Source: an uncultured Burkholderiales bacterium (GTDB taxonomy: Bacteria; Pseudomonadota; Gammaproteobacteria; Burkholderiales; Burkholderiaceae_C). From it: a stretch of DNA of 39,272 nucleotides. This document shows positions 1-9,141 of the stretch, piece by piece. Where the stretch lies: positions 1 through 39,272 of the forward strand of contig CAITYM010000063.1 of NCBI GenBank assembly GCA_903896615.1, given 5' to 3'. The translations under genes and the position numbers were made by a program. Under the pieces are notes generated by a model, which saw only the letters and a program-made list of their open reading frames with translations, did no database searches and had not been told where the DNA came from. Within the stretch, counting starts at the first letter, position 1. Every line of letters begins with the position of its first letter.

Positions 1-1085
1 AGTGCAACAGCCTGCGCGCTCGTTAATGCCTGGACCTGCGAGGTCGACAATCCAGAGATAACCGTACTTGAGAGTCCCGCGATCTGCTGTGTCGTCAGTG
101 CCACCACATCGGCTGTGCTCAATCCGCTAATCCCACTCGTAGTTAATGCATTTAATTGTGAGACGTTTAAAGTACTAACCTGCGCAGTGCTTAAGGCAGC
201 AAGCCCTGATGATCCCAACGCGGCCATTGATGCTGTGTTTAAAGCCCCGATCTGGGTTGTTGAAAGTGCTGCCAACTCGGAGGTTGATAAACCAGCGATT
301 TGTAGTGTCGTTAAACCGTTAACCTGTGCACTAGTTAACCACTGAATCTGAGCAGTTGACAAAGCCAATAGCTGCGTTGTTGTTAACGCATCGATTAAAT
401 TGGTGGAAAGTCCTTGAATTTGCAAGTACTGTAGCTCAGCAACCGCAGAAGTCGACAACGACTGAATACTGTTTGTAGTCAAGGCCTGAATATGCAAGTT
501 GACTGCATCTATTTGGCTCGCACTGAAACCTACAGTTTGAGTCGAAGTAAGAGCTGTTATTTGAGAAGTAGTCAAACCAGCGACTACTTGAGTTGACAAG
601 GCCTGAAATTGATCACTGGTTAGGTAGGCAATATTTTGAGTCGTTATTCCCAAAGCCTGTTGTGACCCTAGAGCTGCTACTTGAGTAGTTAATAGTGCTC
701 CAATTTGTCCAGTACTCAAAGCTGCAATTTGTGCTGAACTTAACGAGACAACTTCCCCTGTGGTTAGATAACCAATATCAGAGACTGCAATCGCCGCAAT
801 TTGAACGCTAGTTAATGCAGCGATTTGAGAACTCGTTAAAGCAGAAATGCTACCCGTGCTAATGGCTGAAATCTGATTAGTACTTAAAGTCCTCAATTGT
901 CGAGTTGTGATGGCCGCCACCTGTGAAGACAATAACTCACTGATTTGCGTACTTGTAAGTGCATCAACCAAGTTATTACTCAAAGATTGCATTTCGCTCG
1001 CACTGATGCCTTGGACCTGACTAAGTGTCAGTATCATCATCTCAGAGGAGGTCAAGTTTGATAAGAATGCAGCGTTAATAGACAT
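1..1085 (-). CDS. octapeptide-repeat protein, 3' end outside window
   Basis: Reading frame open for 361 codons from ATG at 1085 to the left edge with no stop, so the gene is partial. After about nine residues the protein is an almost unbroken array of 44 octads with consensus (A/G)-L-(S/T)-(S/T)-x-Q-(I/V)-x; only one unit (about residue 194) is a 7-mer. The visible part has no Cys, Pro or Lys and very few charged residues. No signal peptide is visible at the N terminus. The regular period suggests a solenoid: either short helices capped by the S/T-x-x-Q box, or a beta-solenoid with one turn per two octads. Similar low-complexity repeat proteins are known in betaproteobacteria, but I cannot name a function; a large surface or structural protein is an inference. 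No good ribosome site precedes this ATG. An in-frame TTG at 1118 is an alternative start, and an in-frame stop lies at 1137-1139. Confidence 0.75.
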   Translation of the reverse strand, partial: MSINAAFLSNLTSSEMMILTLSQVQGISASEMQSLSNNLVDALTSTQISELLSSQVAAITTRQLRTLSTNQISAISTGSISALTSSQIAALTSVQIAAIAVSDIGYLTTGEVVSLSSAQIAALSTGQIGALLTTQVAALGSQQALGITTQNIAYLTSDQFQALSTQVVAGLTTSQITALTSTQTVGFSASQIDAVNLHIQALTTNSIQSLSTSAVAELQYLQIQGLSTNLIDALTTTQLLALSTAQIQWLTSAQVNGLTTLQIAGLSTSELAALSTTQIGALNTASMAALGSSGLAALSTAQVSTLNVSQLNALTTSGISGLSTADVVALTTQQIAGLSSTVISGLSTSQVQALTSAQAVA

Positions 1086-1696
1086 TGAAGTGATGCCAAT
1101 CAGTGAATTTAGTTGCAATAGCCAACTAATTCGGTTTTAAACAATTCGAAATTTCACCCAGCATCCTCCACCTAAGATCTGAATAATTAGCCTTTTTGGA
1201 CACAGCTAAAAGTCAAAGTTCGGGATGCGAACCGGGTTTCCATTCTCAAGAACGAATTTATCGCCTCTTATTAATCGGCTCAAATGCCAAATTCTTTAGT
1301 GCTATTTTGATGAATTTAAGTTAATTTATTAAAAATAGGAACCTTAGTACTAATGGTAATTTATTGGAATTTATTTTCCATAATGGATTAATCGTAACCG
1401 TATTCAAAAAGTATTAACGCACCGAAAATCCTAGAGAAGTTGTTATAGATTTATATCGAAACTAAATTAACAAAAAATATATCCTTATCTATTGATAATT
1501 CTTTTGCTGGACTGGCCTTAGGTTGTGCACACCTATGGCGACAGACTTGCCCCCTCCCCTTTTACCTTTTAGTCATACATTTTTATAGCCATATTACAAG
1601 CGGACTATAAAAGGACTACAAGTCTTTTAAGAGTCATCAGATCCAAGTTTTGACATAAAATTTTGATTATTCAACTCCATCTAGATAGCTTCAAAA
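1086..1696. other. AT-rich intergenic region of about 610 bp
   Basis: No convincing gene. It separates the divergent repeat-protein gene (minus) and the oxygenase-like gene (plus), so it should hold both promoters. On the minus strand CCTCC at 1165-1169 reads as GGAGG, seven bases before a GTG at 1157, but that frame stops at 1139. A perfect 8-bp inverted repeat lies at 1581-1588 and 1605-1612. A TTGACA hexamer at 1650-1655 (plus) could be a -35 element for the downstream gene, but no good -10 is found at the right distance. The stretch around 1310-1500 is very AT-rich. Confidence 0.6.
1581..1612. repeat. inverted repeat, 8-bp arms
   Basis: TTTTATAG at 1581-1588 is the exact reverse complement of CTATAAAA at 1605-1612, with a 16-base spacer. 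It lies about 85 bp before the oxygenase-like gene. It could be an operator or a weak hairpin; no U-tract follows, so a terminator is unlikely. AT-rich arms of this length can arise by chance. Confidence 0.3.
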
Positions 1697-2287
1697 ATGG
1701 ATCCCCCAATGGATAAAACACCAGAACTTGATATAACCAAAATAGCTGTACCGACTAAGTTACCTATTTTTTGCTGTGATTTAAACAATCACCCAGGGGA
1801 GCTTGCCCTAGCGAGGGAGGCGGTTGATGAACTACAAGTTACGCATCCTGAGAGCGTACCCTCCAACGTAAAAGCCAAATACTCAAGCTCTTACAAAAGC
1901 CATCTCTTAAATTCAAAATTAGTTCCGTTAACCCAAATAGTTATGAAGGTTGCGAAAAGGATGTCTAAAGAGACACTCAGCTGCGATCTCGACGCCATTA
2001 ATATTGACCTATTCACGGCCGATTGTTGGTGCGCTGTTTATGAACACTCAGATCAAACTATACCCCACAACCATTTTCCTGCCGACTTTTCAGCCGTTGT
2101 CTATTTAGAAGCAAGCCCGCAAAGTGCGCCAATTATTTTCGCTAATTCCATTGTCGTCAAGCCTGTGTCGGGCTCATTGGTTTTATTTCCAGGTATCTTA
2201 GAACACCATGTACCGCCAACCGATGAGCGACGGGTAGTGGTGGCAATGAATATTTTTAAAATACCCCGTTTTTCAACTTCTGCTTAA
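1697..2287 (+). CDS. putative 2-oxoglutarate/Fe(II)-dependent oxygenase
   Basis: A 196-residue protein. The C-terminal half fits the small 2OG-Fe(II) oxygenase family found in bacteria and phages (the group called 2OG-FeII_Oxy_5). A P-H-N-H segment (His124, His126) is followed by a hydrophobic strand ending in VVYLE. A G-S-L-V-L-F-P-G strand (159-166) is then followed by His170/His171, and Arg178/Arg179 is well placed to bind 2-oxoglutarate. In this fold an early His, an Asp or second His, and a distal His hold the iron; which of His124, His126 and Asp130 serve here is not certain. The N-terminal half (1-100) shows no motif. Substrate unknown. ATG at 1697 has no strong ribosome site, and a second ATG at 1709 is also possible. 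The gene ends 10 bp from the convergent helicase gene and is not in an operon. Confidence 0.65.
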   Translation: MDPPMDKTPELDITKIAVPTKLPIFCCDLNNHPGELALAREAVDELQVTHPESVPSNVKAKYSSSYKSHLLNSKLVPLTQIVMKVAKRMSKETLSCDLDAINIDLFTADCWCAVYEHSDQTIPHNHFPADFSAVVYLEASPQSAPIIFANSIVVKPVSGSLVLFPGILEHHVPPTDERRVVVAMNIFKIPRFSTSA

Positions 2288-2297
2288 ACTGGAAAAT

Positions 2298-4727
2298 TCA
2301 AGCCTCTACTTGGGTTAGTTTAGCAACCGACAGTGCAAGCCATTTAATCCCGTGTCGTGGAAAGTTAACCTGTGCCCTTGCATCGTCCCCGTTACCTTCA
2401 AGGGAGATCACTTTGCCTTCGCCAAATTTTGAATGAAACACCTTCACACCCACTTGAACCCATTGATTAGGTCCCTCTTTAGGTCGTTGAACGACGGGTT
2501 GAAGTGGTGCGCTTGCGTTAGCCCTTTTATAAGGACTTATATTTGAATAAGTTGAGCTTTTGCTACCTGAATCCCATGCTCCCCAGGTAGGCAAGGGCGT
2601 AGCAACCTTGGGCGGCGTCAGTGATTTGATGGTGTGTTCAGGCAGTTCATCCACAAACCTTGAGCGTATGTTGTAACGTGTCTGGCCGTGAAGCATTCTG
2701 GTCTGTGAGTGACTTAAGTACAAACGTTTTCGGGCACGCGTGATGGCTACATACATCAGTCGTCGCTCCTCCTCTAATCCATTGTGATCATTCATTGAGT
2801 TTTCATGAGGAAATAAACCCTCCTCAAGCCCGGTAATGAATACACAATCAAACTCTAAGCCCTTGGCTGCGTGCACCGTCATCAGTTGTACAGCCTCATG
2901 CCCTGCCTGCGCTTGGTTATCGCCAGCCTCTAGAGCAGCGTGGGTTAAAAATGCAATCAATGGTGACTGAGTCTCACCCGTATCTTCATTTGTAAAGGTA
3001 AGTGTAGACGCATTGACGGACGGAGCGCCCTCAGCAACCCCCTCTGCACTGTTAGGGACATTTCTTTGCGCTACTGCAATCGCATCACGCCCAAACCCCT
3101 CTAGCATCACAAAACTTTGAGCAGCATTCACCAATTCAAGTAAATTCTCCACTCTATCAGCCCCCTCTCTCTCTGATTGGTAATGCTCCACAAGCTTTGA
3201 TTGATCAAGAACTAATTCAACAATATCCTTTAATGTGCAATTTTCAGATTGAGCTCTGATTTCATTAATGAGCGCTATAAAAGAAGTTAAATTAACTCCT
3301 GCTTTTCCGCTCATAAAAGGAACTGCCTGATACAAAGATAAATTCTTTTCTCTGGCTATATCCGTTAATTGTTCTAAAGTGCGAGCACCAATTCCGCGAG
3401 TCGGGAAATTAACGACACGCAGGAAACTCGTATCATCGCTTGGATTTTCCAGTAATCGCAAATAGGCAAGCGCACTTTTAATCTCTGCGCGTTCAAAGAA
3501 TCGCAGGCCACCGTAAACACGGTAGGGAACCGCATTATTGAATAAAGTAGTTTCAATAACGCGACTTTGAGCATTGCTCCTGTACAAAATGGCAATTTCA
3601 CTCTTGTTGACTACTCCGTTAGTAGCGTCTCCGTTTTCACCGTCACGAAGCAACTGCTTTAACTCCTCCACCAACCACTGTGCCTCCATCAGGTCCGTTG
3701 CCGTCTCGATCAGTCTGACCGGCTCACCCGAACCTTGATCTGTATGTAAATTCTTACCAAGTCGCGTCTTGTTGTGACTGATCAGGTGATTGGCTGTATC
3801 TAAGATGTTGCTGTAGGAGCGGTAGTTTTGCTCTAATTTGATTTGGTGCTTAACTTTGAACTGATCCACAAAGTCAGCCATATTTCCAACCCTTGCTCCC
3901 CTAAAAGCATAAATGCTTTGATCATCATCTCCGACAGCAAACATACTTGATTCAGCGCCGCAAAGTAACTTAAGCCAAGCGTATTGCAGCTTATTTGTGT
4001 CTTGAAATTCATCAATCAACAAATGTTTAAACCGGCTCTGGTAGTGCACCCTAAGAGACTCGTTATCCCTTAAAAGCTCATACGAACGAAGCATCAATTC
4101 CGCAAAATCTACGACCCCCTCCTTTTGGCACTGTGCCTCATAGAGTTGATAAAGTTCAACGAGTTTACGGGTATCAGAATCTTTAACGATGATCTGTTCT
4201 GGCCTCATCCCCTCCTCTTTGGAGCCAGCGATAAACCACATGGTTTGTTTTGCCGGATAGCGCTCTTCATCGACTTTGAACTCTTTATACAAACGCTTGA
4301 TACACGAGAGCTGGTCTTGGGTGTCAAGAATTTGAAATGCCTGGGGTAAATTCGCAAGCTTCCAGTGCGCTCTTAAAAATCGATTGCATAAGCCGTGGAA
4401 TGTTCCAATCCACATTCCTTTGGCGTGAATGGGGAGCATTGTCGAGAGCCTGGTCAACATCTCCTTGGCCGCTTTATTTGTAAAAGTGACGCCCAAAATT
4501 CCACCAGGTGAGACTTGACCTGTTTGTAACAACCAAGCTATCCGTGTAGTTAAAACTCTAGTTTTTCCAGACCCTGCACCCGCCAAGATGAGAGCGTGCT
4601 CACTGGGCAACTCCACTGCGGCGCGCTGCTCGGCGTTGAGGCCACGCGTCAGAGGAGAGTTTGAATCTGCCCCCCCTATCCCTACTAAGCTTCCTAATTC
4701 ACTGTCACTTGTGTTTGTATGTTGCAT
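2298..4727 (-). CDS. uvrD: DNA helicase II (UvrD/Rep family, SF1A)
   Basis: An 809-residue 3'-5' DNA helicase that unwinds DNA in nucleotide-excision and mismatch repair. The Q motif GLNAEQRAAV is at about 29-38, Walker A AGAGSGKT at 49-56, Walker B DEFQD at 239-243 and the UvrD signature GDDDQSIYAFRGA at 266-278. Later motifs include LMTVHAAKGLEF and VAITRARKRLYLSHS. The last 50 residues form the C-terminal segment typical of UvrD rather than Rep (FGEGKV near the start, then F-P-R-H-G-I-K-W-L). About 20 extra residues precede the Q motif. The ATG at 4727 is directly preceded by AGGA with almost no spacing, so the exact start is uncertain. It diverges from guaC, and no LexA site with proper CTGT-N8-ACAG spacing was found. 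Confidence 0.93.
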   Translation of the reverse strand: MQHTNTSDSELGSLVGIGGADSNSPLTRGLNAEQRAAVELPSEHALILAGAGSGKTRVLTTRIAWLLQTGQVSPGGILGVTFTNKAAKEMLTRLSTMLPIHAKGMWIGTFHGLCNRFLRAHWKLANLPQAFQILDTQDQLSCIKRLYKEFKVDEERYPAKQTMWFIAGSKEEGMRPEQIIVKDSDTRKLVELYQLYEAQCQKEGVVDFAELMLRSYELLRDNESLRVHYQSRFKHLLIDEFQDTNKLQYAWLKLLCGAESSMFAVGDDDQSIYAFRGARVGNMADFVDQFKVKHQIKLEQNYRSYSNILDTANHLISHNKTRLGKNLHTDQGSGEPVRLIETATDLMEAQWLVEELKQLLRDGENGDATNGVVNKSEIAILYRSNAQSRVIETTLFNNAVPYRVYGGLRFFERAEIKSALAYLRLLENPSDDTSFLRVVNFPTRGIGARTLEQLTDIAREKNLSLYQAVPFMSGKAGVNLTSFIALINEIRAQSENCTLKDIVELVLDQSKLVEHYQSEREGADRVENLLELVNAAQSFVMLEGFGRDAIAVAQRNVPNSAEGVAEGAPSVNASTLTFTNEDTGETQSPLIAFLTHAALEAGDNQAQAGHEAVQLMTVHAAKGLEFDCVFITGLEEGLFPHENSMNDHNGLEEERRLMYVAITRARKRLYLSHSQTRMLHGQTRYNIRSRFVDELPEHTIKSLTPPKVATPLPTWGAWDSGSKSSTYSNISPYKRANASAPLQPVVQRPKEGPNQWVQVGVKVFHSKFGEGKVISLEGNGDDARAQVNFPRHGIKWLALSVAKLTQVEA

Positions 4728-4779
4728 TCCTGAATTGTAGGTTTATACACAGGGCTTTGCCGCCTAATCTGCAAAGTCT

Positions 4780-4808
4780 TTGATACCCCCGCGATATGGC
4801 GGTAGAAT
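4780..4808 (+). promoter_or_regulatory. sigma-70-type promoter for guaC
   Basis: TTGATA at 4780-4785 and TAGAAT at 4803-4808 are separated by exactly 17 bp, each one mismatch from the sigma-70 consensus. Transcription would begin near 4815, leaving a leader of about 90 nt before the guaC ATG at 4904. The position also argues against an upstream in-frame start at 4796, which lies inside the promoter. A small dyad (CCGC/GCGG) sits in the spacer. Confidence 0.7.
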
Positions 4809-4903
4809 CAGAAACCGGGCCCAAGTATTCTGCGTCCGGATTACTAAAATCTGACCGACCAAGCGCCCACTTCGTATTTTTAACTTGTTTTGGAGCTTGG
4901 TGC

Positions 4904-5881
4904 ATGGAAATATTTGATTACGAGAACATACTTCTCCTTCCCCGTAAATGTAGAGTAGAGAGTCGCTCGCAGTGTGACTCCTCTGTCACTTTAGGTGGTC
5001 ACACCTTTAAAATTCCGGTTGTCCCAGCCAATATGAAAACCGTTGTGGATGAGTCCATTTGTGAATGGCTTGCGCAAAACGGATATTTTTATGTCATGCA
5101 TAGATTTGACCTGGACTGTGTCAAATTTGTTAAAACGATGAAGAGTAAAAATCTCTTTGCATCTATTTCCCTGGGCGTCAAGGAAGCCGATTACAAACTG
5201 GTTGATCAACTTGTTGCCCTAGGACTAAACCCTGAATTTATCACAATTGACATTGCACACGGTCATTCCGACACAGTGCAAAAGATGATTGTTTATCTTA
5301 AAAACAAACTTCCAAAATCATTCATTATTGCGGGTAATGTTGGCACCCCAGAGGCCGTCATTGACCTAGAGAACTGGGGAGCAGACGCAACCAAAGTCGG
5401 CATCGGCCCAGGCAAAGTCTGTATCACCAAAATTAAAACCGGTTTTGGTACTGGCGGTTGGCAACTCTCTGCGCTTAAGTGGTGCGCAAGGGTGGCCACC
5501 AAACCCATCATTGCTGACGGTGGTATCAGAGAGCACGGGGATATTGCTAAGAGCATTAGATTTGGGGCAACCATGATCATGATTGGATCTATGCTTGCAG
5601 GCCATGAGGAGAGTCCAGGTCAAACAGTTGAAGTTGACGGTAAGCGCTACAAAGAGTACTACGGCAGCGCCAGTGACTTTAACAAAGGAGAATACAAACA
5701 CGTGGAGGGTAAGAGAATATTAGAGCCTATTAAGGGACATTTAAAGGACACTCTAAGAGAGATGCAAGAGGATATTCAAAGCTCTATTTCTTACGCTGGC
5801 GGTCTTAAACTAATGGATATTAGACGCGTTAACTATGTAACCCTTGGCGGTGACAACGCGGGGGAGCACCTTTTGATGTAA
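4904..5881 (+). CDS. guaC: GMP reductase
   Basis: A 325-residue enzyme that reduces GMP to IMP with NADPH, returning guanine nucleotides to the purine pool. The TIM barrel starts at [16 protein letters not shown]. The catalytic loop [11 protein letters not shown] places the nucleophile at Cys173, followed by [28 protein letters not shown] (about 204-222) is the phosphate-binding part. Length and motif pattern match the form best known from Firmicutes (about 325 residues) rather than the E. coli/human type (about 347). I chose ATG 4904 because GGAG at 4892-4895 is correctly spaced and family members begin there; the longer frame from 4796 starts within the promoter. It is a single-gene unit with its own promoter and terminator. 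Bacterial GMP reductases resemble IMP dehydrogenase, but the short length and absence of CBS domains support GuaC. Confidence 0.93.
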   Translation: MEIFDYENILLLPRKCRVESRSQCDSSVTLGGHTFKIPVVPANMKTVVDESICEWLAQNGYFYVMHRFDLDCVKFVKTMKSKNLFASISLGVKEADYKLVDQLVALGLNPEFITIDIAHGHSDTVQKMIVYLKNKLPKSFIIAGNVGTPEAVIDLENWGADATKVGIGPGKVCITKIKTGFGTGGWQLSALKWCARVATKPIIADGGIREHGDIAKSIRFGATMIMIGSMLAGHEESPGQTVEVDGKRYKEYYGSASDFNKGEYKHVEGKRILEPIKGHLKDTLREMQEDIQSSISYAGGLKLMDIRRVNYVTLGGDNAGEHLLM

Positions 5882-5910
5882 TCCGTTGAGACTAAGACCA
5901 GTCACAAAAG

Positions 5911-5949
5911 AAAATGGAGGCCAATGCGATTTGCTTTGGCCTCCATTTT
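5911..5949. terminator. bidirectional intrinsic terminator between guaC and acnB
   Basis: Perfect 14-bp stem: 5911-5924 pairs with 5936-5949, core TGGAGGCC/GGCCTCCA. The arms end in A-run and T-run, so a U-tract follows the hairpin on either strand. It lies 30 bp after guaC and about 60 bp after the acnB stop, and probably serves both convergent genes. Confidence 0.9.
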
Positions 5950-6007
5950 TATACGGTCTAATAAGGGCTAGTCGGTATTAGTTAACCCACTAGGATCCTT
6001 ACAGATA

Positions 6008-8593
6008 TCAAGATGCAACGTGGTCCGCTACGTTCTTGTACTCTTCGATTTGATCAAAGTTTAAATACTTATAAATCGAATCTCCGTTAGGAGTTAGCAC
6101 ACCGGTATCAGCCAAATACTCTGCCTTCGTAGGAATTCTTCCCAATTTAGAGGCAACTGCAGAAAGCTCTGCAGAGCCCAAATAGACATTGGTATTTTTG
6201 CCCAAACGGTTGGGGAAGTTTCGGGTACTGGTAGACATCACCGTTGCACCTTCTTTAACCTGTGCTTGATTGCCCATACACAAAGAGCAGCCAGGCATTT
6301 CCATACGTGCACCAGCGGCGCCAAACACTCCGTAATGTCCCTCTAGCGTTAATTGCTCAGCATCCATTTTGGTGGGTGGTGCCATCCATAATTTAACGGG
6401 GATGTCACGCTTACCTTCAAGAAGTTTAGAGGCCGCGCGAAAGTGTCCGATATTGGTCATACAAGAGCCGATGAATACCTCATCAATTTTCTGACCCGCA
6501 ACGTCTGACAAGGTTTTAGCATCATCTGGATCATTTGGACAACAAACGATAGGCTCTGTGATTTCTGCCAAATCGATTTCGATGACAGCTGTGTACTGCG
6601 CGTCCTTATCCGCTTGCAATAGGTCTGGCTTTTTAAGCCAAGCTTCCATCGCTTGAATACGTCGTGTGATAGTTCTAGCATCACTGTAGCCTTGAGCAAT
6701 CATGTTTTTCAGTAGAACTATATTACTGTGAATGTACTCAATGATTGGCTCTTTATTTAAATGCACAGTACATCCCGCTGCAGAGCGCTCTGCGGATGCG
6801 TCAGACAATTCAAATGCCTGCTCAACTTTCAGATCGGATAGACCTTCAATTTCAAGAATACGACCAGAGAAGATATTTTTCTTACCCTTTTTCTCAACCG
6901 TTAAAAGCCCTTGCTTAATTGCATACAAGGGAATTGCATGGACTAAATCTCTGAGTGTTACGCCGGGCTGCATTTTGCCTTTAAAACGTACCAATACAGA
7001 CTCCGGCATATCAAGGGGCATTACACCAGTTGCTGCTGCAAAAGCCACTAATCCTGAACCAGCAGGGAAACTAATACCTATAGGAAAACGAGTGTGACTG
7101 TCGCCTCCTGTGCCAACAGTATCTGGTAACAGCATACGGTTAAGCCATGAGTGAATAATACCGTCACCAGGTTTAAGTGAAATACCGCCGCGAGTGCTGA
7201 TGAAATCAGGCAACTCATGATGCATCTTCACATCAACAGGTTTTGGATACGCTGCGGTGTGACAAAAAGATTGCATCACCAAATCAGAGGAAAAGCCTAA
7301 ACACGCTAAGTCTTTTAACTCATCACGCGTCATAGGCCCAGTCGTATCTTGGGAGCCAACGGAGGTCATGCGTGGCTCACAATAGGTACCTGGAAGAACG
7401 CCCTTACCCTCTGGCAAACCACAAGCACGACCCACCATTTTCTGAGCAAGAGTGAAACCGTGCTTAGTCTGAGCAGGCACCTTAGGCAGTCTAAATAATG
7501 TGGATGCAGGCAAGCCGAGCGCTTCACGCGCCTTAGCCGTTAAGCCACGGCCAATAATTAAAGGTATACGCCCACCTGCACGAACTTCGTCGAAAAGGAC
7601 TTCGCTCTTCACTTCAAATTCAGCAATAACTTTACCGCCTTTAAGCGCTTTACCTTCATAGGGCCTGAGCTCTATTTCATCGCCCATGTTCATTTGGCTA
7701 ACATCTAACTCAATTGGCAACGCTCCAGCATCTTCCATTGTGTTGTAAAAAATTGGGGCGATTTTATTACCCAAACATACGCCGCCAAATCTCTTATTTG
7801 GCACATACGGAATATCTTCACCTGTAAACCAAAGAACACTATTGGTCGCAGATTTGCGGGAAGAACCCGTTCCAACAACGTCACCTACGTAAGCAACCAA
7901 ATTTCCCTTTGCACGCAAGTCTTCAATAAACTTAACTGGACCTCTTTTGCCGTCTTCTTCAGGTGTAATGCCGTCGCGTTTATTTTTCAACATCGCGAGT
8001 GCATGTAACGGAATATCGGGTCTACTCCACGCATCTGGTGCAGGAGAGAGATCATCTGTATTAGTCTCACCCGTTACTTTGAGTACTGTTAATTTGATGC
8101 TCTTTGAAAGCTCTGGACGCGAGGTGAACCACTCGGCATCGGCCCAACTTTGCAAAACATTCTTTGCATTTTGGTTTCCCTTATCAGCTTTTTCTTTTAC
8201 ATCATGAAACTGATCAAACATCAAAAGTGTTTTCTTCAGTCCGTCTGCAGCAATAGGGCCCAACTCTTTGTCGTCTAAAAGGTCAATAAGGGGGGTAAGG
8301 TTATAACCTCCCAACATAGTACTCAGCAACTCGGTAGCTTTTGCCTTAGAGATCAATGCACATGCCTGAGTACCCTTTGCTACTGCAGCCAAAAAAGAAG
8401 CTTTGACTTTTGCAGCATCATCAACACCTGCGGGAACTCTGTGCGTAATGAGTTCAACTAAAGTTGCTTCTTCACCTTTTGGGGGTGCTTTTAATAACTC
8501 AATCAACTCGGCCGTTTGCTGGGCAGTCAAGGGCAGTGGTGGAATACCAAGCGCAGCCCGTTCTTTTAAATGTTCACGATAAGCCGACAACAT
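6008..8593 (-). CDS. acnB: aconitate hydratase B
   Basis: An 861-residue aconitase B that interconverts citrate and isocitrate in the TCA cycle, cytoplasmic with a [4Fe-4S] cluster. The N-terminal HEAT-like domain characteristic of AcnB is present (about 1-155), followed by the swivel domain (about 165-375) and the catalytic domains. Cluster ligands are Cys711 (in GSCMTNIG) and Cys769 and Cys772 (in [10 protein letters not shown]), almost the same numbering as E. coli AcnB (865 residues). AGGAG is well placed upstream of the ATG (minus strand, 8602-8606 region). It is the last gene of the mdh-led group, about 70 nt after the small exported protein gene, and is followed by the bidirectional terminator. 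Identification is secure. Confidence 0.97.
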   Translation of the reverse strand: MLSAYREHLKERAALGIPPLPLTAQQTAELIELLKAPPKGEEATLVELITHRVPAGVDDAAKVKASFLAAVAKGTQACALISKAKATELLSTMLGGYNLTPLIDLLDDKELGPIAADGLKKTLLMFDQFHDVKEKADKGNQNAKNVLQSWADAEWFTSRPELSKSIKLTVLKVTGETNTDDLSPAPDAWSRPDIPLHALAMLKNKRDGITPEEDGKRGPVKFIEDLRAKGNLVAYVGDVVGTGSSRKSATNSVLWFTGEDIPYVPNKRFGGVCLGNKIAPIFYNTMEDAGALPIELDVSQMNMGDEIELRPYEGKALKGGKVIAEFEVKSEVLFDEVRAGGRIPLIIGRGLTAKAREALGLPASTLFRLPKVPAQTKHGFTLAQKMVGRACGLPEGKGVLPGTYCEPRMTSVGSQDTTGPMTRDELKDLACLGFSSDLVMQSFCHTAAYPKPVDVKMHHELPDFISTRGGISLKPGDGIIHSWLNRMLLPDTVGTGGDSHTRFPIGISFPAGSGLVAFAAATGVMPLDMPESVLVRFKGKMQPGVTLRDLVHAIPLYAIKQGLLTVEKKGKKNIFSGRILEIEGLSDLKVEQAFELSDASAERSAAGCTVHLNKEPIIEYIHSNIVLLKNMIAQGYSDARTITRRIQAMEAWLKKPDLLQADKDAQYTAVIEIDLAEITEPIVCCPNDPDDAKTLSDVAGQKIDEVFIGSCMTNIGHFRAASKLLEGKRDIPVKLWMAPPTKMDAEQLTLEGHYGVFGAAGARMEMPGCSLCMGNQAQVKEGATVMSTSTRNFPNRLGKNTNVYLGSAELSAVASKLGRIPTKAEYLADTGVLTPNGDSIYKYLNFDQIEEYKNVADHVAS

Positions 8594-8663
8594 AAAGTTT
8601 CTCCTAACTAATTACAAAAAATAAAAACTGTTTTAAATCAATCTGCCGCAGGCTCGATCGATA

Positions 8664-9119
8664 TTATTTGCGCGCTAAAGAAGGTGCGGGCTCAAGAATA
8701 TTAATGGGTGGCGCCAACTTCATCGCCTCAGCAACCGCGACTTGAGCAGGACTCTTGCATTCGTCTGCTTGTCGCTGGCCTAATTTGCTATTCATAAGCA
8801 TAGACTTGTTGGAGAGTTGAATCCAAACGGCTCCACTTGCCTCATCTTCTAAGCGGATAGCTCCAGTTGATGTGTAAACGGGCGTTAAGTGATAGCGTTC
8901 ATTTTTATATTCCAAATAGAACTGATTGGGTGAACGGCGATCAGCCTCGATGGTTACGGATTGACCCAACTCACACGGCAATTTACCCGTGTGGACTTGA
9001 CCAGCTATGGCAGTCAAATCACTCGTTTTTAGACCAGACAGTTGACTGTTTTGCGCCTGCGCCGTAACTGTGGCTCCAAATATCAGCACAAGTGCTGTTG
9101 AAATGATAAATCGCTTCAC
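8664..9119 (-). CDS. small exported protein of unknown function
   Basis: I take GTG at 9119 as the start, giving 151 residues. AGGAG (minus strand, 9128-9132) lies 8 nt upstream, and the resulting N terminus is a textbook signal peptide: basic KR, a hydrophobic core and an A-Q-A cleavage site near residue 22. An in-frame ATG at 9155 would overlap the previous gene and spoil the signal sequence. The mature part has two cysteines (in LPCEL and DECKS) that could form a disulfide, and strand-like stretches such as QFYLEYKNERYHLTPVY, ending in a proline-rich tail. The overall layout recalls small periplasmic beta-rich proteins such as lysozyme-inhibitor-like domains, but no diagnostic motif is present, so function is unassigned. 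It lies between a CoA-ester lyase gene and acnB, probably in the same transcript. Confidence 0.7.
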   Translation of the reverse strand: MKRFIISTALVLIFGATVTAQAQNSQLSGLKTSDLTAIAGQVHTGKLPCELGQSVTIEADRRSPNQFYLEYKNERYHLTPVYTSTGAIRLEDEASGAVWIQLSNKSMLMNSKLGQRQADECKSPAQVAVAEAMKLAPPINILEPAPSLARK

Positions 9120-9141
9120 TTTCTCTACTCCTCTATTTGAG

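Noticed and set aside
115-345. Open frame on the plus strand inside the repeat gene
   Set aside because: It is the antisense shadow of the octad repeats; the regular 8-residue pattern exists only on the minus strand.
1190-1245. Sequence near 1215-1235 with a T-loop-like GTTCG
   Set aside because: No acceptor, D or anticodon stems could be formed around it, so it is not a tRNA.
4735-4752. Possible LexA box before uvrD
   Set aside because: The half-sites TTGT and ACAG are 10 bp apart instead of 8, and the first half is not CTGT.
4796-4903. Longer N terminus for guaC
   Set aside because: It starts inside the promoter spacer, has no ribosome site, and adds residues not found in the family; GGAG supports 4904.
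6732-7097. Open frame on plus opposite acnB
   Set aside because: Acts as a shadow of the aconitase frame: no ribosome site and no recognisable domain; the acnB frame is fully conserved here.
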